A stretch of 64,000 bases of DNA from Treponema_I sp045599005. GTDB lineage: Bacteria > Spirochaetota > Spirochaetia > Treponematales > Treponemataceae. The stretch's first letter is position 1. Each line of letters begins with the position of its first letter. A model generated the notes under the pieces. The model was given only the letters and a program-made list of their open reading frames with translations, did not search any database and had not been told where the DNA came from. The stretch spans positions 186,001 to 250,000 of the forward strand of contig JAZRVF010000011.1 of assembly GCA_045599005.1 (NCBI GenBank), given 5' to 3'. A program made the translations under genes and the position numbers. Positions 17,342 through 26,894 of this stretch are shown here, piece by piece.

Positions 17342-17680
17342 TCACCCTGATATATCGATATGATTTCCAAGTTTCGGATCTTTGAAGTAAGAAATTTTCA
17401 CAGGGATTTCTTCTTGCACTTTTTCCGGTTCTTCCTTTTTTTCAGAAGACTCTGATTCATTCTGCTGGCGGTTACCGTTGCGCTCTTTTAAACGCCCCAA
17501 AGAATTTTCTTCCTGCTGGGCCATTTCAACAGTTTTTTTCTGCTCCACTGTTTTTTTCAACTCTTCAGCCTGCTCCACAGACTGTTTCAGAAGAACACCC
17601 TGCTGTTGAAAAGCGGCATTTTTGGAAACCCGTTCCTGTTGTGCAAAAATCGTCTGAAGGTCAATTGGTTGAATAGCCAT
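17342..17680 (-). CDS. Small charged protein of the flagellar operon
   Basis: A 112-residue hydrophilic protein. The first part, IQPIDLQTIFAQQERV followed by a Gln/Lys/Glu coiled coil to about residue 70, leads into an acidic Glu/Lys stretch and a conserved-looking end, VKISYFKDPKLGNHIDISG. No membrane segment or signal is present. Small proteins with this start and end are found next to DUF342 genes in flagellar operons of other bacteria, but no function is known to me. It overlaps the DUF342 gene by 20 bases, so it is translated with it. Confidence 0.6.
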   Translation of the reverse strand: MAIQPIDLQTIFAQQERVSKNAAFQQQGVLLKQSVEQAEELKKTVEQKKTVEMAQQEENSLGRLKERNGNRQQNESESSEKKEEPEKVQEEIPVKISYFKDPKLGNHIDISG

Positions 17681-19634
17681 CAGGTGCCCGCTTCATATCT
17701 TCCGCTGTAGGAGGTTCATATTTTCCATGGCGGACAAATCCGTTTTCGTAAAAGAAGGTCACAGATTTAACATCTGCGCGGATTTCTTCCTTCACATCAC
17801 GGATATAGAGTTTTACACCTGCATAAACAGTTCCGGAAGCTGAGATTTTTCCGATAACCTTAAGTTCCCGCAGGTGAGCCTGTATCTGCTGGATTTCTTC
17901 TGATATGGCTTCTGATTCTGCAATAACTTCATTTTTGCGCAGAGTAAGTTTTGCAAGGTTCTCCGTTTTTTCAGGAGAGAGATTCTTGCGTATTTTTTTC
18001 TGATTTTCCAAGGTTGAGATATTCAGATCAAGTTCATCAAGCTCTTTGGCCAGAGAAGTCTGTTTATCCATCAGCTCATCAAGATGACGTTTGGCCTTTG
18101 GATCATAACCGACTTCAAGAACAGTCTCACTACCACCACCGTTGCTTCCGATTGTCTTTGAATGGATTTCCTCTGTGGCAAACAGATGTCCGCCGATAAT
18201 TGCAGCACGTTTTCCCTGCAGAAGGATTTTTTTGTTACAGGTTACCTGAGAATTGATGATACCGTCAGTTACAATAATGTATTCCTCAACATCAACCTGT
18301 GTATTCTGAATGAATTTAGCCCAAAGAGATTTTCCCGCACGGATATATCCTTCATCACGGCCCATAATTCCCAAAGAAACGATCACATCGCCGTCTGCTT
18401 CCAGAATTGATTTTCCAACAGTTCCGTAAACTTCAATATTTCCAGAAGCCTTGACTTTGAATCCGTCGTCAACATTTCCCTTGACGATGACTGTACCCAG
18501 GAATGTGATGTTTCCGGTTTTTATGGAAACACTGTCCACTTCCATGATCGGTTCAACGTGAATCTTGTCATTGATCAGCAGAACCTGACCGTTTGTAGCC
18601 GCAAGAATAGTTCTTCCGTCAGAATCAACAACAACATTTTTTCCAAGCGGCATAGGAATGTCTTTTCCGTTTTTTGCCTCCAGATAGCGTCCAAAGAGGG
18701 TTTTTCCGGCTTTACCACGCTCAGCAGGCATCTTCTGTGCAAGAGGCTGCCCTTCAACAACGTTCTGGATACGGTTAAGTTCCTTATAGTCCACCTGACC
18801 GTTTTCAGATTCCTTAAGTTTGAGTTTGGAGCGGTCAGTCTCGAAATTGTAGGCAATATAAGCGTTCCGCCCATCGACAGGATGAGGGGCCTCTGCTACA
18901 ACAAAAGGAATTCCGAATACAGGAGTATCAACGAAATCATTGATTTTCTCCTCTGAGATTCCACAGACAACACCCTGTGTCTCAAGAACACGTTTAATAT
19001 GCAGAGGTGAAACTTCCGCTCCACCCATGGAAGGTGCACTAACAGTAATCGATGCGCGCATTTCGTCACTGGAAATATCAACAGTAATAAGGGAGTCGAA
19101 AACAGGATTATGCTCAAAAAGTCCGACAGGTACATACTGCCCATCAGTTCCGTTCTTGACACAGTCTTTTACTTTGTTTTCTTCGATTTCAATCGTATCG
19201 GAACGTTTCAGACGCAGAAGAACTTCTTTAAGAAGAACAGGAGAACCGGCTCCTACAGGAGGAACAACTTTAAGACAGATCTGGCTGTCAAAATAATGGA
19301 CATAGAACATTCCATCTTTATCCAGATTAAGTTCTTCTTCTTCCGCAATAATATCACCGGCCTCACCGGCAACAGCCTTTTTCTTTTCTTTTTTCGCGGC
19401 TTCGGCATTCTCATATGCACGGATAAGCCAGGGCTTTTTCATAAGCCCTAAAAAACCGCCGGTTCCCTGTTCCAGAACTTCGTACTCAAGCAGAGCAACC
19501 CTGCTCTGCAGCTGGGTTGCCGCATCAGCAAGAGCCTCTTCCAAGGTTTCAGCCCGGACTTCCACAAATTCAAGAGTCTGGTCTGCTTTGAGAGATTTTG
19601 CCAGGTCTGCACGAATCTGTTCCAGCGTAACCAT
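17661..19634 (-). CDS. DUF342/FapA-type protein with Jag-like N-terminal domain
   Basis: A 657-residue protein. Residues about 1-80 (ETLEEALADAATQL, then YEVLEQGTGGFLGLMKKPW) resemble the Jag N-terminal domain that precedes some DUF342 proteins. Residues about 190-600 hold the FapA/DUF342 right-handed beta-helix, with repeating Gly-rich turns such as GNITFLGTVIVKGNVDDGFKVKA and GKISASGTVYAGVKLYI. A coiled coil lies at about 515-590. DUF342 genes commonly sit in flagellar or polar-localisation operons; the biochemical role is unknown, and a scaffold is an inference. The gene lies nine bases after fliA and has an AAGG ribosome-binding site. Confidence 0.8.
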   Translation of the reverse strand: MVTLEQIRADLAKSLKADQTLEFVEVRAETLEEALADAATQLQSRVALLEYEVLEQGTGGFLGLMKKPWLIRAYENAEAAKKEKKKAVAGEAGDIIAEEEELNLDKDGMFYVHYFDSQICLKVVPPVGAGSPVLLKEVLLRLKRSDTIEIEENKVKDCVKNGTDGQYVPVGLFEHNPVFDSLITVDISSDEMRASITVSAPSMGGAEVSPLHIKRVLETQGVVCGISEEKINDFVDTPVFGIPFVVAEAPHPVDGRNAYIAYNFETDRSKLKLKESENGQVDYKELNRIQNVVEGQPLAQKMPAERGKAGKTLFGRYLEAKNGKDIPMPLGKNVVVDSDGRTILAATNGQVLLINDKIHVEPIMEVDSVSIKTGNITFLGTVIVKGNVDDGFKVKASGNIEVYGTVGKSILEADGDVIVSLGIMGRDEGYIRAGKSLWAKFIQNTQVDVEEYIIVTDGIINSQVTCNKKILLQGKRAAIIGGHLFATEEIHSKTIGSNGGGSETVLEVGYDPKAKRHLDELMDKQTSLAKELDELDLNISTLENQKKIRKNLSPEKTENLAKLTLRKNEVIAESEAISEEIQQIQAHLRELKVIGKISASGTVYAGVKLYIRDVKEEIRADVKSVTFFYENGFVRHGKYEPPTAEDMKRAPDGYSTN

Positions 19635-19643
19635 AAATAAACC

Positions 19644-20432
19644 TTAAATAATACCCTTTTTAAAGTTGGTCAGTTTTGAACGTAGCCTTAAATTGGCCTT
19701 TGTATGAAGCTGAGAGATACGGGACTCACTTACATCAAGAACCTGTCCGATTTCTTTGAAAGTAAGATCCTCGTGATAATAAAGTACGAGAACCATCTTC
19801 TCTTTTTCAGGAAGTTCATTAATTGCTTCTATAATAACACGACGGACTTCTTCCCGTTCCACAATCACATCGGGATTGAGAGAAGAAGGAGATTCTATGC
19901 TGTCACCAATGGACATGCGGTCTGAATCATCACCGGCATACCAGACATCATTCAATGAGAGTATGCTGGTTCCGGAAACTTTCATAACAGTTTTCTGCAG
20001 TTCAGAAACGCTGATGCCCATCTCACCGGCAATATCTTCATCATTGGCGGTTCTTCCAAGCTTTGCCTCAACCTTTACAATGGCATCTTCTATCTCACGC
20101 GATTTCTGCCGCACAGAACGGGGAACCCAATCCAATTCCCGAAGCTCATCAAGAATTGAACCACGGATACGCTGAACTGCATAAGTCTTGAATTTTACGT
20201 TCTTATCAGGATCATATTTGTTGATTGCATCGAGCAGTCCAAACTGACCATAGCCTACAAGATCGTCGAACTCCACACTGCCGGGCATTCCTACTGCAAC
20301 TTTTCCTGCAACATATTTTACAAGAGGCATGTACTGACGGATAAAAGCATCCCTGATCTGCGGAGAGCGGGTTTTCTTGTATTCCTGCCAAAGTTCATCT
20401 TCTGTTTTCTGCTCAAAGAGAGAAACTGCCAT
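19644..20432 (-). CDS. fliA: RNA polymerase sigma factor for flagellar genes (sigma-28, FliA/WhiG type)
   Basis: A 262-residue group 3 sigma factor. Region 2 includes LVKYVAGKVAVGMPGSVEFDD and GYGQFGLLDAINKYDP; region 3 follows with RSVRQKSREIEDAI; region 4 has LVLYYHEDLTFKEIGQVLDVSESRISQLH. Region 1.1 is absent, as in FliA. It is predicted to read late flagellar promoters of the TAAA-N15-GCCGATAA type, two of which are seen in this window (before motA and before flgF). Expression from the big flagellar operon would couple it to basal-body synthesis. No anti-sigma FlgM gene is visible here. Confidence 0.95.
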   Translation of the reverse strand: MAVSLFEQKTEDELWQEYKKTRSPQIRDAFIRQYMPLVKYVAGKVAVGMPGSVEFDDLVGYGQFGLLDAINKYDPDKNVKFKTYAVQRIRGSILDELRELDWVPRSVRQKSREIEDAIVKVEAKLGRTANDEDIAGEMGISVSELQKTVMKVSGTSILSLNDVWYAGDDSDRMSIGDSIESPSSLNPDVIVEREEVRRVIIEAINELPEKEKMVLVLYYHEDLTFKEIGQVLDVSESRISQLHTKANLRLRSKLTNFKKGII

Positions 20433-20434
20433 AA

Positions 20435-21202
20435 TTATCCTTCATTCGTTAATATCGTTCGTATAGCTTCTGCCATAAGAGAAGTGTCTGTTCCGACATC
20501 AATATCAGAAGCCGTTGAAGATCCGCCTGGTTTCAAACCTTCAGTGGCAAATGAACTGTCGCTTATGACACCTTCAAAGGCACTTTTTGGATTGGAGGAA
20601 GTCAGATCACTGACATCCGGAAGCAAATCCAAAGTATCAAGTTCTTCTTTCGGTTCGTTTGCACCTGCCGCTGATACTCCGGTTGCTGCAACCTTTTCTT
20701 TGGCAATGCTTACCGGTACAAACTGAGTGGCTCCGGCATCCTTAGCCGAACCCGTTTTTTCCTGATCCGCAGGAATCTGTTTTTTGGGAACTCCTGAAGT
20801 GTCAGCCGCCAAAGGTTCTGAAGCTTTTACAGAAAAAGCAGACGGTTTTTCAGACTGTTCCTTCTGAACAAAAACACCTTCCGGCGCTCCAGGATTACCG
20901 GCTTTCTGATGGATAAAAAAATCCGGAGCTGCGTCCGCGTCAGGCAAAGGCTCATCATTAACAGAAATATCAACTACAGAACCTGTTGAAGCCGTTCTGA
21001 CAGGAGCTTCTTCAGTTGCCGAATCCGCAAGGAAGCGATCAAATACAAAAGATATTCCTGCACCAATGGCACCGCCTATAACAGCACACACCAAAGACCG
21101 GATTAAAATAATACCTATTGAGACCCCACCAAAAAGACCAGAGAAAAAAGATATGACCAACCCGACAACGGCACCACCGGCTGCAAACTTCAGGTTAACC
21201 AT
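20435..21202 (-). CDS. Unrecognised membrane protein between flhG and fliA
   Basis: A 255-residue protein. The first 55 residues hold two closely spaced Gly-rich hydrophobic segments (AAGGAVVGLVISFFSGLFGG and LVCAVIGGAIGAGISFVF), a hairpin-like glycine-zipper insert. The remaining 200 residues are Ser/Ala/Pro/Glu/Asp-rich and probably disordered, ending in a short helix, SLMAEAIRTILTNEG. No catalytic motif is visible. Its position between flhG and fliA, with two bases to fliA and a GGGGGA ribosome-binding site, makes a flagellar or polar-anchor role plausible, but that is inference only. Confidence 0.6.
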   Translation of the reverse strand: MVNLKFAAGGAVVGLVISFFSGLFGGVSIGIILIRSLVCAVIGGAIGAGISFVFDRFLADSATEEAPVRTASTGSVVDISVNDEPLPDADAAPDFFIHQKAGNPGAPEGVFVQKEQSEKPSAFSVKASEPLAADTSGVPKKQIPADQEKTGSAKDAGATQFVPVSIAKEKVAATGVSAAGANEPKEELDTLDLLPDVSDLTSSNPKSAFEGVISDSSFATEGLKPGGSSTASDIDVGTDTSLMAEAIRTILTNEG

Positions 21203-21248
21203 AAAATCCCCCTTTATTCAGAATACGGCAATAAATGCTTATGGTCAA

Positions 21249-22130
21249 TCAGTTTCTCCCCATAATTTTTTTGAAAAAGCCTGCAAGGCCGCCGGAAGAT
21301 TTTACAACAGTCTTGTCTATGCGGCTGACTATGTGTCTGATACAGACTGCAGCCTTACTGTTTGGCTGTGCAATGATCAAAGGCTTCTGGCGGAGAACGG
21401 ATGAAACAACTGTAGGATCATCATAGATGAAGCCAAGATATTCCAAAGGAGTGTTAAGGAACTGGGCAACAATGTTTATCATTCTGTCTGCAATACGTTT
21501 TCCTTCGTCAGCAGAATGAACACGGTTGACCAGGAGTTTCAGATTAAGCTGGTTGTCCACGAATTCAGTGGCAATAATCTTGATAAGTCCGTATGCGTCT
21601 GTAATGGCTGTGGGTTCCGGTGTTGTGATGATATAAGCTTCATCTGAAACTTCTATAAATCTGAGAACATTGTCTGATACACCGGCACCTGTATCAATGA
21701 TGATAATGTCAGCAGAGGAAAGAGCTGTAAACTGTTCGGCAAAAGAATCCCTTTCTTCGTCAGTCAGGTTGGCAATGCGGGAAAAGCCGTTGGCACCTGC
21801 AATAAACTGGATTCCGAACTCTGTATTCAGAATGATGTCTGTCATCTTCTTTTTTTTGTTGATTACATCAAGAAGGTTTGCCTTTGGTGTAATCCCAAGA
21901 AGAACGTTGACATTTGCCATACCGAGGTCACCGTCGATCAGAATAACTCTTTTTCCTGTCTGAGCAAATGCAATGGCAAGATTGACGGACACGTTTGTTT
22001 TTCCTACACCGCCTTTACCGCTTGAAACAGCAATAACACGGGTTTTATGACCGTCAGGATTTCTGGAATTGTCTGAACCAGGTCTGGTATTATGCAGCAT
22101 GGCACGCAGTTCTGAAGCTTGATCTTCCAT
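21249..22130 (-). CDS. flhG: MinD-like ATPase controlling flagellar number and placement
   Basis: A 293-residue ParA/MinD family ATPase. The deviant Walker A is VSSGKGGVGKTNVSVNLA near residue 35, followed by VILIDGDLGMANVNVLLG and the Walker B-like IIIIDTGAGVSDNVLRF. It lies immediately after flhF (gap two bases), the usual FlhF-FlhG pair, in which FlhG stimulates FlhF GTPase and limits flagellar number. The C-terminus has hydrophobic and basic residues (GGLAGFFKKIMGRN) that could act as a membrane-targeting helix, as in MinD. Confidence 0.92.
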   Translation of the reverse strand: MEDQASELRAMLHNTRPGSDNSRNPDGHKTRVIAVSSGKGGVGKTNVSVNLAIAFAQTGKRVILIDGDLGMANVNVLLGITPKANLLDVINKKKKMTDIILNTEFGIQFIAGANGFSRIANLTDEERDSFAEQFTALSSADIIIIDTGAGVSDNVLRFIEVSDEAYIITTPEPTAITDAYGLIKIIATEFVDNQLNLKLLVNRVHSADEGKRIADRMINIVAQFLNTPLEYLGFIYDDPTVVSSVLRQKPLIIAQPNSKAAVCIRHIVSRIDKTVVKSSGGLAGFFKKIMGRN

Positions 22131-22132
22131 TG

Positions 22133-23629
22133 TTATTTATCTCCTTCTTTTTTCCCGAAAACTTCCTGAATATGGGTCATATCCACATCAAATTCAATTA
22201 ATTTTGACAGCAGATATTCGATACTTGCCGGTTTGAAATCTCTCGGAACTTTCTGTCCGGTTGCCAGGAAAGACAAAGGCATCTCCTGTTCAGCAAGAAC
22301 GCTGATCAGATTTCCGACACAACCTGACTCATCCAGTTTTGTAGCAACAACCGCCTTATAACCGAACACCCTGAATTTTTCCATTATCTGACGCATATCA
22401 CTGGCTTTTTTATCAACAGTCATTGTCAGGTAGACAATCGGCTCAATGTTCTCCATTTTAAGCCGGCGCCGCATCTGCGAAATATTATCATAATCACGAG
22501 GACTGTGTCCTATTGTATCAACCAGAACATAATCAACATTCTTATCGTAGGACATTATCCGTTCAGAGAGTCTGTCATCCTCAACAAGGTCCACGGAAAG
22601 CTGCAGTATATCCCCGTATGTCTCCAACTGTTTGTAAGCACCAATACGATAATTATCGATGGTTATCAGTTTTACTTCAGCCTCTTTTCTGTCCCCACCG
22701 CCTGGATAAGCAAGACGCGCCGCCAGTTTGGCAACCGTTGTAGTCTTACCAACTCCCGTCGGTCCCACAAAAACGATCACACGTGTTTTATTCTGTTCGG
22801 GAATGGCTGTCAGCTGTATTGAGCCAGCAATCCAGTCCACAACCATCCTTTCAATCCTTTCGTAATTCTCCAGTTCTTCAATACTGTATTTCCGTTCGAT
22901 GCGATCAATAATTTTCCGTATGTAGTCAGGAGAAAACTCATTATTCTCAAGTTTCGTCCGTATTTTCCTTATCGTGGGATGCTCTGTATCCGGAGTCTTA
23001 AGGAATTGCATTCCATGCTGGATTGACGAAACTTTCTCAAGCAGATCCTGAAATTCAGGAGATGAGACAAAACCCGTTTCCGTGGGAACAACATTGTTCT
23101 TCCCGAAACCTGCATCTTCAATATTTTTTTCTGCTGTATCCGTTTTTTCAGCTTCTTCAACGGCCGCATCATCAACAATCCTGATATCCAGACCTGTGCC
23201 AGTGACAGGAATTTCATTTTTTTCAGCGGCAGATCTTTTTTCAATTTCAGAACGCTCAAAGTTTTCAATTGATGAAAAAAGAGGATCCAGCATCCGGTCA
23301 TTTTCCATTGGATCAGGCGCTTTTCTGGAAGAAGAAAGCATGGCCACAAGCTTATCTTTCTCACGGGCAAAATCCTCTTTTGTCTTAGGAACCGGACTGC
23401 CATAAGCATTCCGCAAGCCTGAAAAATCCGAATCTTCCTGAGTCAGGACAATGTATTTGATCCGCACCTGCTGCCGGGCACCGATACCCAGAAAGCCCCC
23501 GCGTTTCTCATACCTTTTGTCTTTGATCATGTAATTGCTGCCATGGAGAGAACGTATTTTTTTAACACAATCTTCGAAAGTATCAGCGTAAACAACACGT
23601 TCTGAACTGTTAAGATCTGCGTCAGTCAA
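22133..23629 (-). CDS. flhF: SRP-like GTPase FlhF
   Basis: A 498-residue GTPase that marks the sites of flagellar assembly. The N-terminal B domain (about 1-260) is acidic and variable. The NG domain contains VFVGPTGVGKTTTVAKLAARL (G1, near residue 278), ITIDNYRIGAYKQLETY (G2), YVLVDTIGHSPRDYD (G3; the family usually has DTAG/DTIG), VVATKLDESGCVGNL (G4), and GQKVPRDFKPAS (G5). It overlaps the flhA end by eight bases and precedes flhG, the common order. Confidence 0.95.
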   Translation of the reverse strand: MTDADLNSSERVVYADTFEDCVKKIRSLHGSNYMIKDKRYEKRGGFLGIGARQQVRIKYIVLTQEDSDFSGLRNAYGSPVPKTKEDFAREKDKLVAMLSSSRKAPDPMENDRMLDPLFSSIENFERSEIEKRSAAEKNEIPVTGTGLDIRIVDDAAVEEAEKTDTAEKNIEDAGFGKNNVVPTETGFVSSPEFQDLLEKVSSIQHGMQFLKTPDTEHPTIRKIRTKLENNEFSPDYIRKIIDRIERKYSIEELENYERIERMVVDWIAGSIQLTAIPEQNKTRVIVFVGPTGVGKTTTVAKLAARLAYPGGGDRKEAEVKLITIDNYRIGAYKQLETYGDILQLSVDLVEDDRLSERIMSYDKNVDYVLVDTIGHSPRDYDNISQMRRRLKMENIEPIVYLTMTVDKKASDMRQIMEKFRVFGYKAVVATKLDESGCVGNLISVLAEQEMPLSFLATGQKVPRDFKPASIEYLLSKLIEFDVDMTHIQEVFGKKEGDK

Positions 23630-25718
23630 CTTTTACCTCCCCGATTTTTTCGACTTTTATATCATTTGTTATTTCTGAAACAGCCAGAACCACCAGTTTA
23701 GGCATTTCCCGCTCAGTGCTCTTCTTGACAAGGAGACGAGCTTCGTCAGGCACCCAGACTATAGGCATTGCGCCGCTGTTCCGGACTGACGCGATAACTC
23801 CTGACAGGGAGGAAATCCATGCCCTGTGCAGATTCGGATCCAGTGCCGAAACCGGACCGTTGACCGTATCGACGCGACTTTGAACCAGCGTAGTAAGGAA
23901 GTCTGGATCCACAGTGACCACCCGCAGAACTTTCTGATCGTCTGGAGTCCGGTCTGCGTATTGCAGACAGATCTGACGTCCCAGAGCCTGCCGGACTTTC
24001 TCTACAAGCACATCAGTTTTCTTAGTGACTGCGGCCACATCGGTCATCGTTTCAAGAATGACCACCATATTCCGGACAGAAACCTGCTCCCGAAGAAGTC
24101 CCTGCATTACTTTCTGGATTTCACCCACTGTAAATGTCTTGGTAGCTTCGTCAACAACAGCTGAATAATGTTCCTTAAGTGCGTCCAGAACAGACTGAAC
24201 TTCCTGGCGTCCAAGAATCTCAGCGGCGTGTTCTTTAATAAGTTCCGTAAGATGAGTGGCAATAATTGTCGGAGAATCGATGACAGCATAACCGGCACGC
24301 TCAGCCTGATCCCGTTTTTCCTCTGTGATCCACATTGCGGGAAGTCCGAATGCCGGTTCCACTGCAGGCTCTCCCTGAATTTCTCTTGTTACTCCTCCAC
24401 CGTTCATACAGAGATAACTGTTCATGCGGAGCCGGAAATGCCCGATTTCCGTACCTTTGATGAGGAATCGGTATTCATTTGGATCAAGGCTCATGTTATC
24501 CACAATCCTGATCGGAGGAATGACAAGACCAAGATCCAGAGCAGCCTCACTTCGCATTCTCTGGACCCGGTTCAAAAGTTCCGCACCTTTTCCGGCTTCC
24601 ACAAGAGGCACCAGTGCCAGACCAAGTTCCAGTGACAGAGGATCAAGAGGAGCGATGGGACTCTGGACAGACTGCTGCTGGGGACCGTTCTGGGAGGAAG
24701 CAGTGTCAGGACCGGCCCCTGTTTTTTTTGCCGGAACCGCATTCTGGAAACGGCGCAACCTGAACCCGATAAAAGCAAGGGCTGCCGCCAGCGGAAAAAG
24801 CACATACCAGGGGAATCCGGGAAGGAATCCCATTACAGCCATCACGCCGCCACCCACAAAATAAATCCATGAGCTTTGTGTAAACTGTTCCTTTATGTCG
24901 TTACCAAGAGTTGATTCTCCGTCAGAGACTGAGCGGGTGACGATAAGTCCGGTAGCAAAAGAGACAAGCAGAGATGGAATCTGAGAAAGCAGACCGTCAC
25001 CGATTGTCAGTGCAGCATAAGTCTGGATTGCAACAGAAAAAGGTTCGCTTCTCAGAAGCATTCCGAAAATCAGTCCGACAATCAGGTTGACCACAGTGAT
25101 AAAAATACCGACTTTAACGTTTCCAGAAACAAATTTAGTGGCACCGTCCATACTTCCGTAGAAGTCTGATTCACGCTGCACATCAAGCTTGCGTTTTCTG
25201 GCTTCTTCTTCGGTAATGGCTCCTGAATTGTACTCAGCCTCAATGGCAGTCTGCTTCATCGGCATTGCATCCAGTGTAAAACGGGCTGCAACTTCTGCGA
25301 CACGTGTGGCTCCTTTTGTAATTACAAAAGTCTGGACAGCAATGATGATTATGAAAATGACCATTCCTACAAGAAGACCTTCTGTTCCGGAAGAACCGAT
25401 AACAAAGGTAGAAAATGCACGGACCATCTTTCCGTCAAATTTCGTTCCCTGGGAAAGAATCAGACGGGTGGAAGAAACGTTCAGACCAAGTCCGAACACT
25501 GTACTGATAAGGAGTACAGTAGGAAACGTGGAAAAATCAATTGCACGGGGCGAAAAAATGACAAGAAGCAGAATGAGCACGGACATGAGGACATTTGTTG
25601 CCATACACACATCCAGCAACACTGTCGGAAGAGGAATGATAATAAGAAGAATCGACGCCACCACGGCAACAGCGGTCATCAGATCCGTTGTGCCCTTAAA
25701 ACGAGAAGTGCCAGCCAC
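23622..25718 (-). CDS. flhA: Flagellar type III export gate protein FlhA
   Basis: A 698-residue export gate protein. The N-terminal half (about residues 15-330) has eight hydrophobic segments. The conserved cytoplasmic loop between them includes AAEVAARFTLDAMPMKQTAIEAEYNSG and ARKRKLDVQRESDFYGSMDGATKFV, the FHIPEP-type signature region. The C-terminal half is the cytosolic ring that docks substrates and chaperones. It starts at GTG 25718, six bases after a GGTGGG ribosome-binding site. It lies between flhB (33-base gap) and flhF. Confidence 0.96.
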   Translation of the reverse strand: MAGTSRFKGTTDLMTAVAVVASILLIIIPLPTVLLDVCMATNVLMSVLILLLVIFSPRAIDFSTFPTVLLISTVFGLGLNVSSTRLILSQGTKFDGKMVRAFSTFVIGSSGTEGLLVGMVIFIIIIAVQTFVITKGATRVAEVAARFTLDAMPMKQTAIEAEYNSGAITEEEARKRKLDVQRESDFYGSMDGATKFVSGNVKVGIFITVVNLIVGLIFGMLLRSEPFSVAIQTYAALTIGDGLLSQIPSLLVSFATGLIVTRSVSDGESTLGNDIKEQFTQSSWIYFVGGGVMAVMGFLPGFPWYVLFPLAAALAFIGFRLRRFQNAVPAKKTGAGPDTASSQNGPQQQSVQSPIAPLDPLSLELGLALVPLVEAGKGAELLNRVQRMRSEAALDLGLVIPPIRIVDNMSLDPNEYRFLIKGTEIGHFRLRMNSYLCMNGGGVTREIQGEPAVEPAFGLPAMWITEEKRDQAERAGYAVIDSPTIIATHLTELIKEHAAEILGRQEVQSVLDALKEHYSAVVDEATKTFTVGEIQKVMQGLLREQVSVRNMVVILETMTDVAAVTKKTDVLVEKVRQALGRQICLQYADRTPDDQKVLRVVTVDPDFLTTLVQSRVDTVNGPVSALDPNLHRAWISSLSGVIASVRNSGAMPIVWVPDEARLLVKKSTEREMPKLVVLAVSEITNDIKVEKIGEVKVD

Positions 25719-25751
25719 TTGGTCCCACCCTTACAGTTGACTAAACGATCT

Positions 25752-26894
25752 CTACAGCTTGCCTTTTAGGCGGTAAACACGCTGCAGAATCAAACTTAAC
25801 GCGGAGTAAAACTCCTCTGGTATTATATCTCCAATTTCAACTTGTGCATAGAGTGCACGGGCCAAAGGACGGTTTTCTACAATCTCAACATCATTCTGCC
25901 GTGCAATTTCCTTAATCCGCTGGGCAAGTTCGTCAACACCCTTTGCTGTAACCATGGGAGCCTGCATTGACTCACGGTCATACTGCAATGCCACCGCATA
26001 ATGGGTCGGGTTTGTAATGACAACATCAGCATTAGCAACATTCTGACGCATCTGCTGTGTCATAAGCTGCCTCATATACTGACGGAGCCGCCCTTTGACA
26101 AAAGGATCCCCTTCCAGATTCTTGAATTCTTCCTTAACTTCCTGTTTTGACATCTTCATCTGTTCCATGAACTGGCGGCGCTGCATAAGGTAGTCCGGAA
26201 TCGCTATCACAAGAAACACAACGGATGCCATGATGAGAAGTTTTGCGATCATCTGTCCAAGATACACAATACCTTGCCAAAGATTTACATTGAGAAGCGT
26301 GACAAGTTCAGGCAGATCACCTTTTATGACATTGTAGGAAATCACAACAAGTATCGCGACTTTCGCAATCGATTTGACAATATTGAATGCTCCGTTAAGA
26401 GAAAACAGAGTTTTTTTGAAATATTCACCGAATTTCGGCAGAATCTTTGAGAAACTGGGTGTGATAGGTTTCAGGCTGAAAATAAAGCCCCTGTTCTGCA
26501 CAACATTTCCTACGACTCCTGCAACAATCGCAACACCAAGAATCGGAAGAATGATTCTTGAGAAATAGCGCATGAACACAAGAAACAGAGTTCCGTCAAT
26601 TTCCGCAGTTGTACAGCGCTGCAGACAGAAAGACATGAGTTCAACACAGTTCCTGAAAAGCCAGGGAGCAAGCATTATAAGACAGACTGTCGGAAGAAGA
26701 AGAACCAGTGCACCAGGGATTTCCTGACTTTTGGGGACACGGCCTTCTTTTTCCCTTGCCTCACGCAGTTTATGCTCAGTAGGTTCCTCGGTACGGCCTT
26801 CATCTTCTGCGGCAAACCATTGCAGCGTGATGTGCGGTTCAAGAAACATTATCTCAGAGAAATCTTTTTCGGAAGAGAACAGGGATCCTGTCAT
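25752..26894 (-). CDS. flhB: Flagellar export switch protein FlhB
   Basis: A 380-residue protein with four membrane segments (about residues 45-65, 105-130, 165-190 and 200-230) and a cytosolic domain. The autocleavage motif is intact (ITNPTHYAVALQYD), which allows the switch from rod/hook to filament export. The signature DEGRTEEPTEHKLREAREKEGRVPKSQEI precedes the first membrane segment, in a longer N-terminal lead of about 30 residues. The start overlaps fliR by four bases (ATGA). Confidence 0.96.
   Translation of the reverse strand: MTGSLFSSEKDFSEIMFLEPHITLQWFAAEDEGRTEEPTEHKLREAREKEGRVPKSQEIPGALVLLLPTVCLIMLAPWLFRNCVELMSFCLQRCTTAEIDGTLFLVFMRYFSRIILPILGVAIVAGVVGNVVQNRGFIFSLKPITPSFSKILPKFGEYFKKTLFSLNGAFNIVKSIAKVAILVVISYNVIKGDLPELVTLLNVNLWQGIVYLGQMIAKLLIMASVVFLVIAIPDYLMQRRQFMEQMKMSKQEVKEEFKNLEGDPFVKGRLRQYMRQLMTQQMRQNVANADVVITNPTHYAVALQYDRESMQAPMVTAKGVDELAQRIKEIARQNDVEIVENRPLARALYAQVEIGDIIPEEFYSALSLILQRVYRLKGKL

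Noticed and set aside
18186..18194. GCCGATAA on the plus strand at about 18193 as a sigma-28 box
   Set aside because: It lies within the DUF342 coding region, on the opposite strand, with no TAAA at 15 bases.
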